Shown: one piece after another, positions 17,389 through 24,819 of the stretch
Layout of the letters: every line of letters starts with the position of its first letter
Numbering within the stretch: position 1 is the first letter of the stretch
From: Epibacterium ulvae
GTDB taxonomy: Bacteria > Pseudomonadota > Alphaproteobacteria > Rhodobacterales > Rhodobacteraceae
Length of the DNA: 50,888 bases
Direction: 5' to 3'
NCBI RefSeq assembly: GCF_018678075.1
Contig: NZ_JAHHIR010000084.1
Coordinates: forward strand, 1-50,888
The notes under the pieces: model-generated
What the model saw: the letters and a program-made list of their open reading frames with translations, nothing else
Database searches by the model: none
What the model was told of the DNA's origin: nothing
Translations under genes and position numbers: made by a program

Positions 17389-17598
17389 ATGAGCCACAAA
17401 ATGCAGCACCTCGAAGAAAAGATCGCCCACCTCACGCGCAGTTTGGATGAGGTGAGCGATATCGTGACCCGTCAACAGCAGGATATCGACCGTCTCAAGA
17501 TGCGGATTCAGATGTTGATGGAACGCGAAGCCGGGCGCGAAGCAGAAGGCGGCGGTGGCGGTGTGGTCTTTGGCGACGAACGCCCGCCTCATTACTGA
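17389..17598 (+). CDS. slyX: SlyX-family protein
   Basis: A 69-aa protein, almost entirely coiled coil: heptad-rich LEEKIAHLTRSLDEVSDIV and then QQQDIDRLKMRIQMLMERE. It ends in a Gly-rich linker and the family-typical ERPPHY tail. SlyX proteins are short, widespread coiled coils of unknown function; the name comes from the E. coli gene next to slyD. The ATG at 17389 gives MSHKMQHLEE. It converges with hmp, and a hairpin lies between the two stops. Confidence 0.85.
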   Translation: MSHKMQHLEEKIAHLTRSLDEVSDIVTRQQQDIDRLKMRIQMLMEREAGREAEGGGGGVVFGDERPPHY

Positions 17599-17632
17599 CC
17601 CCTGCTTCGGAACCACCAATGAATTTGGCACT

Positions 17633-17661
17633 GGCTGCACCCCACCCTAGGGGATGCAGCC
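17633..17661. terminator. Hairpin between convergent slyX and hmp
   Basis: GGCTGCACCCC and GGGGATGCAGCC pair with a single bulge (7 + 4 bp) around a short loop. There is no T-tract on either side, so termination would be weak or factor-assisted; the position between convergent stops fits a shared terminator. Confidence 0.5.
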
Positions 17662-17677
17662 GCATGTGTCACCGCGC

Positions 17678-18862
17678 TTAGAAGCTTTCGCTTTCGGGGC
17701 CAAAGAATTCATAATGGATCCGGCTTGCCGCAACCCCTTTGGCTTTGAGCCCGGTCACGATCGCGCGCATAAAGGGCAGCGGGCCGCAGACGTAATAATC
17801 CGCCACATCCATGCGCGTCTGCGCCGCCAGCCAATCCGCATTGATCTGACCCTGATGGTCAAAATCACGTCCCGGTTCATCCTCATTACGGGGCGCATCA
17901 AAGAAAACGATCGACCGATCCGACAGGCTGCGATGATGCTCGCCCATGGCGTGATGGGCCCCGTCGCGGGTGGCGTGGACATAGGTGATCGGCACCCCTT
18001 TGCCCGCCTGCGCCTCAAGCATGGAGACCATTGGCGTCAACCCGACACCGCCGGACACCAGCACGATCTCGGCCTTGTCCTGCGCTTCCAAATAGAAATG
18101 TCCGGCCGGCGCGGCCGCCTCGATCACAGAGCCAACCTGGGCCGTGTCATGCAACCACCCGGAGGCTACCCCCTGTGGCGCGCGTTTCACGGTGATGCGG
18201 TAGTGGGTGTTATTGGGCGCACAGGAGATCGAGTAGTTGCGCCGCACCGGCGCGCCCGGATCCGCAGGCACCAGGAGCGTCAGATATTGCCCGGCCTGAT
18301 GGGCCATCACCGGTTTGCCATCGATGGGACGCAGAAGAAAGGAGGTGATATCAACCGCCTCCTGCCGCTTTTCCGCCACCTCAAATGTGCGCCAGCCCCG
18401 CCAGCCGCCCGCAGCCGTTGCGGCCCCTTTATACAGCTGCTCCTCTCGCCCGATCAGGATATTGGCCAGCAGCCAATAGGCCTCGCCCCAGGCTTCCAGA
18501 ATCGCAGGAGTTGCGGCCTCTCCCAGAACGTCCTTGATGGCGGTCAACAGCGCTGCGGCGACGGCCTCGTAATGTTCGGGCAGGATCTGGAAGGACACAT
18601 GTTTCTGCGCAATCCGTTCAATTGCCCCCAGCAGAACTTCGGGCTGACGGATGTTTTCCGCATAGGCCAGAATGGCCCCGGCCAGCGCTTGGTGTTGGGG
18701 GCTGTCGCCGGTCTGATTGGACATATTGAACAGCACCCGCACCTGCGGATCAGACAGCAGATGTTTGTACATGGTGGCCACCACAACACCCCCGGCTTCG
18801 CGCAGCGCGGGCACGGTGGCTTCGATGGTTTGCAAAGTGGTCTCGGACAGGGCTTGGGTCAT
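17678..18862 (-). CDS. hmp: Flavohaemoglobin / nitric oxide dioxygenase
   Basis: Hmp oxidises NO to nitrate with O2 and NAD(P)H, protecting the cytoplasm from nitrosative stress. The 394-aa product has an N-terminal globin domain (about 1-140) with the proximal His88 in QKHVSF and the distal SNQTGDS segment. An FAD-binding domain follows, with RRNYSIS (RxYS), then an NAD-binding domain with SGGVGLTPMVSM and YYVCGPLPFM; the protein ends in HYEFFGPE, a typical Hmp tail. Length is normal for the family. The ATG at 18862 follows GAGCGGAG. It is divergent from an NsrR-type regulator gene and separated from it by a palindrome-containing promoter region, so NO-responsive derepression is very likely. 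Confidence 0.95.
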   Translation of the reverse strand: MTQALSETTLQTIEATVPALREAGGVVVATMYKHLLSDPQVRVLFNMSNQTGDSPQHQALAGAILAYAENIRQPEVLLGAIERIAQKHVSFQILPEHYEAVAAALLTAIKDVLGEAATPAILEAWGEAYWLLANILIGREEQLYKGAATAAGGWRGWRTFEVAEKRQEAVDITSFLLRPIDGKPVMAHQAGQYLTLLVPADPGAPVRRNYSISCAPNNTHYRITVKRAPQGVASGWLHDTAQVGSVIEAAAPAGHFYLEAQDKAEIVLVSGGVGLTPMVSMLEAQAGKGVPITYVHATRDGAHHAMGEHHRSLSDRSIVFFDAPRNEDEPGRDFDHQGQINADWLAAQTRMDVADYYVCGPLPFMRAIVTGLKAKGVAASRIHYEFFGPESESF

Positions 18863-18899
18863 TTTGATGCTCCGCTCTTAAATGGATATATTATGTGAC

Positions 18900-18921
18900 C
18901 CTTTAATCCTGCCATTAAGGG
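18900..18921. promoter_or_regulatory. Candidate operator between hmp and nsrR
   Basis: CCTTTAAT-CCTGCC-ATTAAGGG is an 8-6-8 inverted repeat with one mismatch, 38 bases upstream of the hmp ATG and about 110 upstream of nsrR. Its place between NsrR and its likely target makes it the best operator candidate, although it does not match the enterobacterial NsrR consensus closely. Confidence 0.5.
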
Positions 18922-19031
18922 ACATTCAATATGAGTCTTTTAATGTTGACAATCTGCCGCAGGTTCTGGTCATGTCGGCGCAAAGACGTTATGCAAATCC
19001 CGGCCCGCGCCGAGCAAAGGAGGCCTGCCCT

Positions 19032-19454
19032 ATGCGTCTTGCAGATATGACCGACATTGCGTTTCGCATTCTGATCCTGGCAGGTTCCACTCCAGATCAG
19101 CTGCTGCGCATCGACACCATCATTGCGGTCTATGATCTGCCGCGTGGCACCGTGAAGAAAGTGGTCACCGGCCTGACCCAAGCGGGCTTTTTGACCGCAC
19201 AACGCGGACGCTCTGGCGGGCTGCTTCTGGCGAGCGCCCCGGATGAGATCAATCTGGGCCAAGTCACCCGCGCGGTTGAGCCGGACTTTGGTCTGGTAGA
19301 ATGCATGCGCAAGGGCAACACCTGCGCAATTACCGCGCCCTGCAAATTAAAAAGCCCGCTGCGCGCCGCACAACAGGCTTTCTTGGCGACCCTCGACGCC
19401 TATACGCTGGCCGATATCCTGCTGGAACCGCACCATTTCCCATCGCTGGAGTGA
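19032..19454 (+). CDS. nsrR: NO-sensing Rrf2-family repressor (NsrR type)
   Basis: The 140-aa protein starts at the ATG at 19032 (MRLADMTDIAFRIL), 10 bases after AAAGGAGG; longer upstream frames lack support. It has the Rrf2 winged helix-turn-helix with the wing motif RGRSGGLLLA, and three cysteines in VECMRKGNTCAITAPCKL (Cys91, Cys98, Cys104). These match the order and neighbourhood of the NsrR [4Fe-4S] ligands (E. coli NsrR has the same C-x-x-C-x-x-C layout before a CRLK-like segment). NO attack on the cluster releases DNA. The divergent hmp is its expected target. It converges with dnaE, 31 bases apart. Confidence 0.9.
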   Translation: MRLADMTDIAFRILILAGSTPDQLLRIDTIIAVYDLPRGTVKKVVTGLTQAGFLTAQRGRSGGLLLASAPDEINLGQVTRAVEPDFGLVECMRKGNTCAITAPCKLKSPLRAAQQAFLATLDAYTLADILLEPHHFPSLE

Positions 19455-19485
19455 CCGACACCCGCATCCGGGAAAGTGCCGGGGC

Positions 19486-22400
19486 TTAGATCTCTTCCAC
19501 GTCCATCACCCCGTCCAGCGATTTGAGCGCGCCTTTGATCTGGGGGTTGATCGGGAACATCTGGCCCAACTCCATCTCGACATCCCCCGGCAGGGTTGGA
19601 TCCTGCAAATAGACATAGATCTCACCCGGGCTGGCGTTTCGCGCCGCTTTCTTGGCGTCTTCCAGAACCGTCGCCACCGTGCGCACAACCTTTGCGTCAT
19701 CCACATAGACCCGCAACGAGGAGCGACCGGCATCGGCAATCGCGCTGTCTACCGGCCCGACCGAACGCACCAGCAGTTTCAGCTGGTCACTTTCGAGCGT
19801 GGCTTCGGCCGTGATCACGACTTTTGACCCCGTATCCAGAAACTCGCGGCTTTTCTCCAGAACTTCCGAGAACAGCGTCACCTCAAACCCGCCAGACGGG
19901 TCCGACAATTGCGCAAAGGCAAAGCGGTTGCCACGGGCGGATTTGCGTTCCTGACGTCCGGCAACCACACCCGCCATCTTGGCCATGAACGGTCCGCGCT
20001 CTGCCTTGGCAGTGACCTCATCCAGCGTCAGCACATCCTTGCGTTTGAGCGCTGGCATATAGTCATCCAGCGGGTGGCCCGAGAGATAAAAGCCAATCGC
20101 CTTGAACTCTTCCGACAGACGTTCGGCAGGCAGCCAATCGGGCACGCCCGCCATACGCGGCTCTGGCAAGTCGTCACCGGCCTCACCAAAAAGCGAAACC
20201 TGGTTTGAGTTCTTCTGTTCCTGAATGGCGGCAGAATAATTGACCAGGCCTTCAAGGCTCTCAAACACCCGGCGGCGGTTCTTGTCCAGCTGATCAAAGG
20301 CCCCGGCGCGCGCCATCATTTCCAGCGGGCGCTTGCCCACTTTCTTCAGATCCACCCGGCGCGCCATATCAAACAGCGTCGCAAAGGGGCGGTCATCGCG
20401 CCCCGCCACAATCAGGTTCATCGCCTCGACGCCGACGTTCTTCAACGCGCCCAGCGCATAGACCAGCGCGCCATCAACCACGTTGAACGTCGCTAGCGAC
20501 CGGTTCACACAAGGAGGCACATAGGGCAGTTTGAGACCCTTTTTGACCTCTTCAAAATAGATCGCCAGCTTTTCGGTCAGATGGATATCGCAGTTCATGA
20601 CGCCAGCCATGAATTCCACCGGGTGGTTCGCCTTAAGCCATCCGGTCTGATAGCTCACCACCGCATAGGCGGCGGCGTGGGATTTGTTGAACCCGTAGTT
20701 GGCGAATTTCTCCAACAGGTCAAAAACTTCCGAGGCTTTCTTGGCCGGAACCCCGTTTTCTGCCGCACCCTTTTCGAATTTGGGGCGTTCGGCGTCCATC
20801 GCCTCTTTGATCTTCTTACCCATCGCGCGGCGCAGCAAATCCGCACCACCAAGTGAATAACCCGCCATCACCTGGGCAATCTGCATCACCTGTTCCTGAT
20901 AGACGATGATGCCTTGGGTCTCTTCCAGAATATGGTCGATCAGCGGATGCACGGACTCGATCTTGCGCAGACCGTTCTTGACCTCACAATAGACCGGGAT
21001 GTTCTCCATCGGACCCGGACGATACAGCGCCACAAGGGCCACGATATCCTCGATACAGGTCGGCTTCATCCGCTTTAGCGCGTCCATCATACCAGTGGAT
21101 TCCACCTGGAACACGGCGACGGTTTTGGCCGCGGAATACAGATCATATGTGACCTTATCGTCCAACGGAATGGCGTTGATCTCATTCACCGCGCCCTCGG
21201 GCGGCTCATACAGCGCGCGCCCATCGGCGCTTTGATGCAGGGAACGCCCCGACTGGCAAATCAGGTTCACCGCGTTCTGGATAACAGTCAGGGTTTTTAG
21301 ACCCAAAAAGTCGAACTTGACCAAACCGGCCTGTTCCACCCATTTCATATTGAACTGGGTCGCGGGCATGTCGGATCGCGGATCCTGGTACAGGGGCACC
21401 AGCGCATCCAACGGCCGATCCCCAATCACCACGCCAGCGGCGTGAGTCGAGGCATTCCGCAACAGCCCCTCGACCTGCTGGCCATAGGTCAACAGACGGT
21501 CCACCACCGGTTCACTGCGCGCCTCTTCGGCTAGGCGCGGTTCATCCTTCAACGCCTTCTCGATCGAGACCGGTTTGACCCCTTCCACCGGGATCATCTT
21601 GGACAGGCGGTCCACCTGGCCAAAGGGCATCTGCAAGACGCGCCCAATGTCACGCACCGCCGCCTTGGACAAAAGCGCACCAAAGGTTATGATCTGGCCC
21701 ACTTTGTCGCGACCGTATTTCTCTTGCACGTAACGGATCACCTCTTCGCGGCGATCCATGCAGAAATCGATGTCAAAGTCGGGCATCGACACCCGTTCCG
21801 GGTTCAAGAACCGTTCAAACAGCAGCGAATACCGCAGCGGGTCCAAATCGGTGATCGTCAGCGCATAAGCCACCAGCGAGCCCGCACCAGAACCCCGACC
21901 AGGCCCCACCGGAATGCCCTGATCCTTCCCCCATTGGATAAAGTCGGCAACAATCAGGAAATAGCCGGGAAACCCCATGCCTTCGATAATGCCCAGCTCA
22001 AATTCCAACCGTTCCTGATATTCCTCCAGCGTCACCGCATGGGGGATCACCGCCAGCCGTTTCTGCAGACCCTCATTGGCGATCCGGCGCAGCTCGGCGA
22101 CCTCATCATCGGCGAATTTGGGCAGGATGGGATCGCGGCGATAGGTCGCAAAGGCGCAGCGCTGCGCAATTTCCACCGTGTTTTCAATCGCCTCGGGCAG
22201 ATCCGCAAACAGCGTGATCATCTCTTCCTGGCTTTTGAAGTAATGCTGCGGCGTCAGGCGACGACGCCCCTCCATCTGATCCACATAGGCGCCCTCGGCG
22301 ATACAGATCAGCGCGTCATGGGCCTCATACATCTCGGATTTCGGGAAATAGACGTCATTGGTCGCCACCAACGGCAGATCCATCCCATAGGCCATCTCGA

Positions 22401-22983
22401 TCATCGGCCGTTCCGTCAGACGCTCCGCCTCGGGCTGGCCATCCTCGCCGGGGTGACGTTGCAGCTCCACATACAAACGATCCGGGAACAGCGATTTGAG
22501 CCGCTGCATCAACGCCTCGGCCTCGGCCCGTTTGCCGTCCTGCAACAACATGCCCACCGGCCCCAGCGGCCCGCCGGTCAAACAGATCAGACCCTCGGCA
22601 TTGGCCTCCAGCTCCGCCAGCGTGACCTGCGGCAGCTGATCCTTGTTGTCGACATAAAGACAGGACGACAGGCGCATCAGCCCCTCATATCCCGCCTCAT
22701 TCTGGGCGAGCAGCACCAAAGGCGCGGGAGACTTGGGCTTGCCGCCGGGCTCAGGCGTATCAAAGGTCAGATCGACCTGACAGCCCACGATGGGCTGCAC
22801 GCCGGCATCCGCCAGGGTGACCGAGAACTCCAGCGCGGCAAACATCGCATTGCTGTCGGTGACCGCGATGGCCGGCATATTATGCGCCTTGCACAGATCG
22901 GGCAGCTTCTTCAGCCGCACGGCCCCTTCCAGCAGGGAATATTCGGTATGGGTGCGCAGGTGTATGAATCGAGGGGCTGTCAT
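19486..22983 (-). CDS. dnaE: DNA polymerase III subunit alpha
   Basis: The replicative polymerase, 1165 aa, normal for DnaE1. The N-terminal PHP domain begins FIHLRTHTEYSLLEGAV. The catalytic core shows GPGRGSGAGSLVAYAL and PDFDIDFCMDRR (catalytic Asp pair), then NKSHAAAYAVVSYQTGWLK. The C-terminal OB-fold region holds MAGVVAGRQERKSARGNRFAF. It is the essential housekeeping type (not the error-prone DnaE2/ImuC, which is shorter and lies with imuAB). The ATG at 22983 follows GGTCTGGGGG. It stands alone on the minus strand, divergent from the purine operon. Confidence 0.97.
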   Translation of the reverse strand: MTAPRFIHLRTHTEYSLLEGAVRLKKLPDLCKAHNMPAIAVTDSNAMFAALEFSVTLADAGVQPIVGCQVDLTFDTPEPGGKPKSPAPLVLLAQNEAGYEGLMRLSSCLYVDNKDQLPQVTLAELEANAEGLICLTGGPLGPVGMLLQDGKRAEAEALMQRLKSLFPDRLYVELQRHPGEDGQPEAERLTERPMIEMAYGMDLPLVATNDVYFPKSEMYEAHDALICIAEGAYVDQMEGRRRLTPQHYFKSQEEMITLFADLPEAIENTVEIAQRCAFATYRRDPILPKFADDEVAELRRIANEGLQKRLAVIPHAVTLEEYQERLEFELGIIEGMGFPGYFLIVADFIQWGKDQGIPVGPGRGSGAGSLVAYALTITDLDPLRYSLLFERFLNPERVSMPDFDIDFCMDRREEVIRYVQEKYGRDKVGQIITFGALLSKAAVRDIGRVLQMPFGQVDRLSKMIPVEGVKPVSIEKALKDEPRLAEEARSEPVVDRLLTYGQQVEGLLRNASTHAAGVVIGDRPLDALVPLYQDPRSDMPATQFNMKWVEQAGLVKFDFLGLKTLTVIQNAVNLICQSGRSLHQSADGRALYEPPEGAVNEINAIPLDDKVTYDLYSAAKTVAVFQVESTGMMDALKRMKPTCIEDIVALVALYRPGPMENIPVYCEVKNGLRKIESVHPLIDHILEETQGIIVYQEQVMQIAQVMAGYSLGGADLLRRAMGKKIKEAMDAERPKFEKGAAENGVPAKKASEVFDLLEKFANYGFNKSHAAAYAVVSYQTGWLKANHPVEFMAGVMNCDIHLTEKLAIYFEEVKKGLKLPYVPPCVNRSLATFNVVDGALVYALGALKNVGVEAMNLIVAGRDDRPFATLFDMARRVDLKKVGKRPLEMMARAGAFDQLDKNRRRVFESLEGLVNYSAAIQEQKNSNQVSLFGEAGDDLPEPRMAGVPDWLPAERLSEEFKAIGFYLSGHPLDDYMPALKRKDVLTLDEVTAKAERGPFMAKMAGVVAGRQERKSARGNRFAFAQLSDPSGGFEVTLFSEVLEKSREFLDTGSKVVITAEATLESDQLKLLVRSVGPVDSAIADAGRSSLRVYVDDAKVVRTVATVLEDAKKAARNASPGEIYVYLQDPTLPGDVEMELGQMFPINPQIKGALKSLDGVMDVEEI

Positions 22984-23376
22984 CCCCCAGACCTAGCGCA
23001 CCCAAGGGGCAACAACCAAGGGCGATGTTATCCACAAGCCCCTAGATTTGCCGAAAGATCAGGCAGTATTGTCAAATTTCATTTGAAATTACTTAGCCAA
23101 AGCCCAAAAACCGCACCGCAATTGCACCTTTATCCGGCTGCATTCCCCTTTGGCTTTCAAACACTTCGCCGAATATGGGGTTTTATGCGTGCCATACCCC
23201 CTGACGCCAAGTTTTTGTTGCGAAGAGGCGCGAACCCTTTCTAGGCTAGGGACAACATATTGAAAACACAACGCCCGCCGCCCCTTCTATGTCGCATCGA
23301 AGGCCCGGCACGGCATCCGCCCCCAAACATGCGGGGCAGGGTCAGGGCACACAGGGTAACGCGACGGGTAGACCAC
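22984..23376. promoter_or_regulatory. Divergent dnaE / xdhA intergenic region with palindrome
   Basis: A gap of about 390 bases without a convincing gene. A perfect 7-2-7 inverted repeat, AATTTCA-TT-TGAAATT, lies at 23077-23092 in a locally AT-rich stretch. It is a plausible regulator site or part of a promoter for dnaE (94 bases from its start) or for the xdh operon (285 bases). Confidence 0.4.
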
Positions 23377-24819
23377 ATGACACTCACCTTTCTCTTGAAC
23401 GGTGAAGAGATCCGGGTGGACGGCAGCGCCCCCACCACGACCTTGCTCGATTACCTGCGGGAGGCGCGCGGCCTCACCGGCACCAAAGAAGGCTGTAACG
23501 AAGGCGACTGCGGCGCCTGCACCGTCATGATCCAGGACCAGCGCGGCGCCCGCAGCCTGAACGCCTGCATCCTGTTCCTGCCGCAACTGCAGGGCAAATC
23601 GATCACCACCGTCGAAGGCCTCGCCGCCCCCGATGGCACATTGCACCCGGTCCAGGACGCGATGATCACCCACCACGGCAGCCAATGCGGTTTCTGCACA
23701 CCGGGGTTCATCATGTCGATGGCCACGGCGCATACCAATGGTGCCACCGATCACGCCGACCAACTGGCCGGAAACCTCTGCCGTTGCACCGGCTACGCCC
23801 CCATTCTGCGCGCCGCAAAAGCCTGCGAGGCCACACCACCCCCACCGCATCTGTCGCCCGCGCCTTTCATCTTTTCCGAAATACTTCGGGGGGAGGTCGC
23901 AGACCGGGGGGCGGAGCCCCCCTCCAGTAAGCATGTGGCTGAGCCCCCTTCAGCCAGACAGACAGCACACCCTACGTCCAGCGATGATCTGGCCGCGGCC
24001 TATCTCGCCACCCCATCTGCAACCCTGATCGCCGGGGCCACCGATGTGGGCCTCTGGGTCACCAAAGGATTACAAGACCTCGACCCGGTGATTTTCCTCG
24101 AAGGTTGCAGCGATTTGAAACAAATCACCGAAAGCGATACCGCGTTTGAGGTCGGCGCCATGGTCGATATGAACCGCCTGCGCGACACGCTTGCGCCCCA
24201 TTACCCGTCTTTCGCCGAAATGCTGCGCCGCTTTGCCAGCCAGCAGGTCCGCAATGCCGCAACGCTTGGCGGCAATATCGCCAATGGCTCCCCGATCGGA
24301 GACAGCCCACCACCACTGATCGCCCTTGGCGCAACCCTTTGCCTGCGCCGTGGCGACACCCGCCGCCAAATCCCGCTCGAGGATTTCTTTGTCGAATACG
24401 GCAAACAAGACCGTGCCCCCGGTGAATTTGTGGAGAAAATCCTGATCCCCAAACCGAGCACAGGCGTCAATTTGCGGGTCTATAAACTCTCCAAACGCTT
24501 TGATCAGGATATCTCGGCCGTGTTGAGCGCCTTTGACATCAGGGTCGCCGACGGCACGATCACCGCCGCGCGTATCGCCTTTGGCGGCATGGCCGGCACG
24601 CCGAAACGCGCATCCCATGTGGAACAGGCGCTGATTGGCCAGCCGTGGACGACTGCAACAATCGCCAAAGCCAAAGCCGCCTTTGCCAAGGACTACACGC
24701 CACTGGACGACATGCGCGCCTCAGCCGACTACCGGCTGGCCACCGCGCAAAACATGTTAGAGCGTGCCTTTGCGGATCTGTCGGGCACCCCTCAATCGGT
24801 GTTGGAGGTCCGCCCATGA
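23377..24819 (+). CDS. xdhA: Xanthine dehydrogenase small subunit (2Fe-2S / FAD)
   Basis: The electron-transfer subunit of xanthine dehydrogenase, which oxidises hypoxanthine and xanthine to urate. The 480-aa protein starts at the ATG at 23377 (MTLTFLLNGEEIRV). The first [2Fe-2S] centre uses CNEGDCGACTV (Cys40, 45, 48) with Cys64. The second uses CGFCTPG (104, 107) and LCRCTGY (135, 137). The FAD domain (from about 205) shows LIAGATDVGLWVTKG and GGNIANGSPIGDSPP. The linker between the two halves is enlarged: residues 163-183 are encoded by a palindromic repeat inserted in frame (separate entry), in a flexible region where it is probably tolerated. Its stop overlaps the xdhB start (ATGA). Confidence 0.94.
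   Translation: MTLTFLLNGEEIRVDGSAPTTTLLDYLREARGLTGTKEGCNEGDCGACTVMIQDQRGARSLNACILFLPQLQGKSITTVEGLAAPDGTLHPVQDAMITHHGSQCGFCTPGFIMSMATAHTNGATDHADQLAGNLCRCTGYAPILRAAKACEATPPPPHLSPAPFIFSEILRGEVADRGAEPPSSKHVAEPPSARQTAHPTSSDDLAAAYLATPSATLIAGATDVGLWVTKGLQDLDPVIFLEGCSDLKQITESDTAFEVGAMVDMNRLRDTLAPHYPSFAEMLRRFASQQVRNAATLGGNIANGSPIGDSPPPLIALGATLCLRRGDTRRQIPLEDFFVEYGKQDRAPGEFVEKILIPKPSTGVNLRVYKLSKRFDQDISAVLSAFDIRVADGTITAARIAFGGMAGTPKRASHVEQALIGQPWTTATIAKAKAAFAKDYTPLDDMRASADYRLATAQNMLERAFADLSGTPQSVLEVRP
23863..23922 (-). repeat. 60-bp palindromic repeat inside xdhA, reverse orientation
   Basis: Read on the minus strand, the element is a GGGGGGC/GCCCCCC hairpin, then a GGTCTGCGACC-like arm, then the conserved tail CCCCCCGAAGTATTT-CG-GAAAAGATGAAAGG. 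It is almost identical to the copy in xdhB but lies in the opposite orientation. Here it encodes residues 163-183 of XdhA (beginning PFIFSEILRG) without shifting the frame. Confidence 0.9.

Noticed and set aside
17654-18898. 414-aa plus-strand frame opposite hmp
   Set aside because: Antisense shadow; hmp has full globin, FAD and NAD motifs.
21724-23244. 506-aa plus-strand frame opposite dnaE
   Set aside because: His/Arg/Gln-rich antisense translation; dnaE on the other strand is unmistakable.
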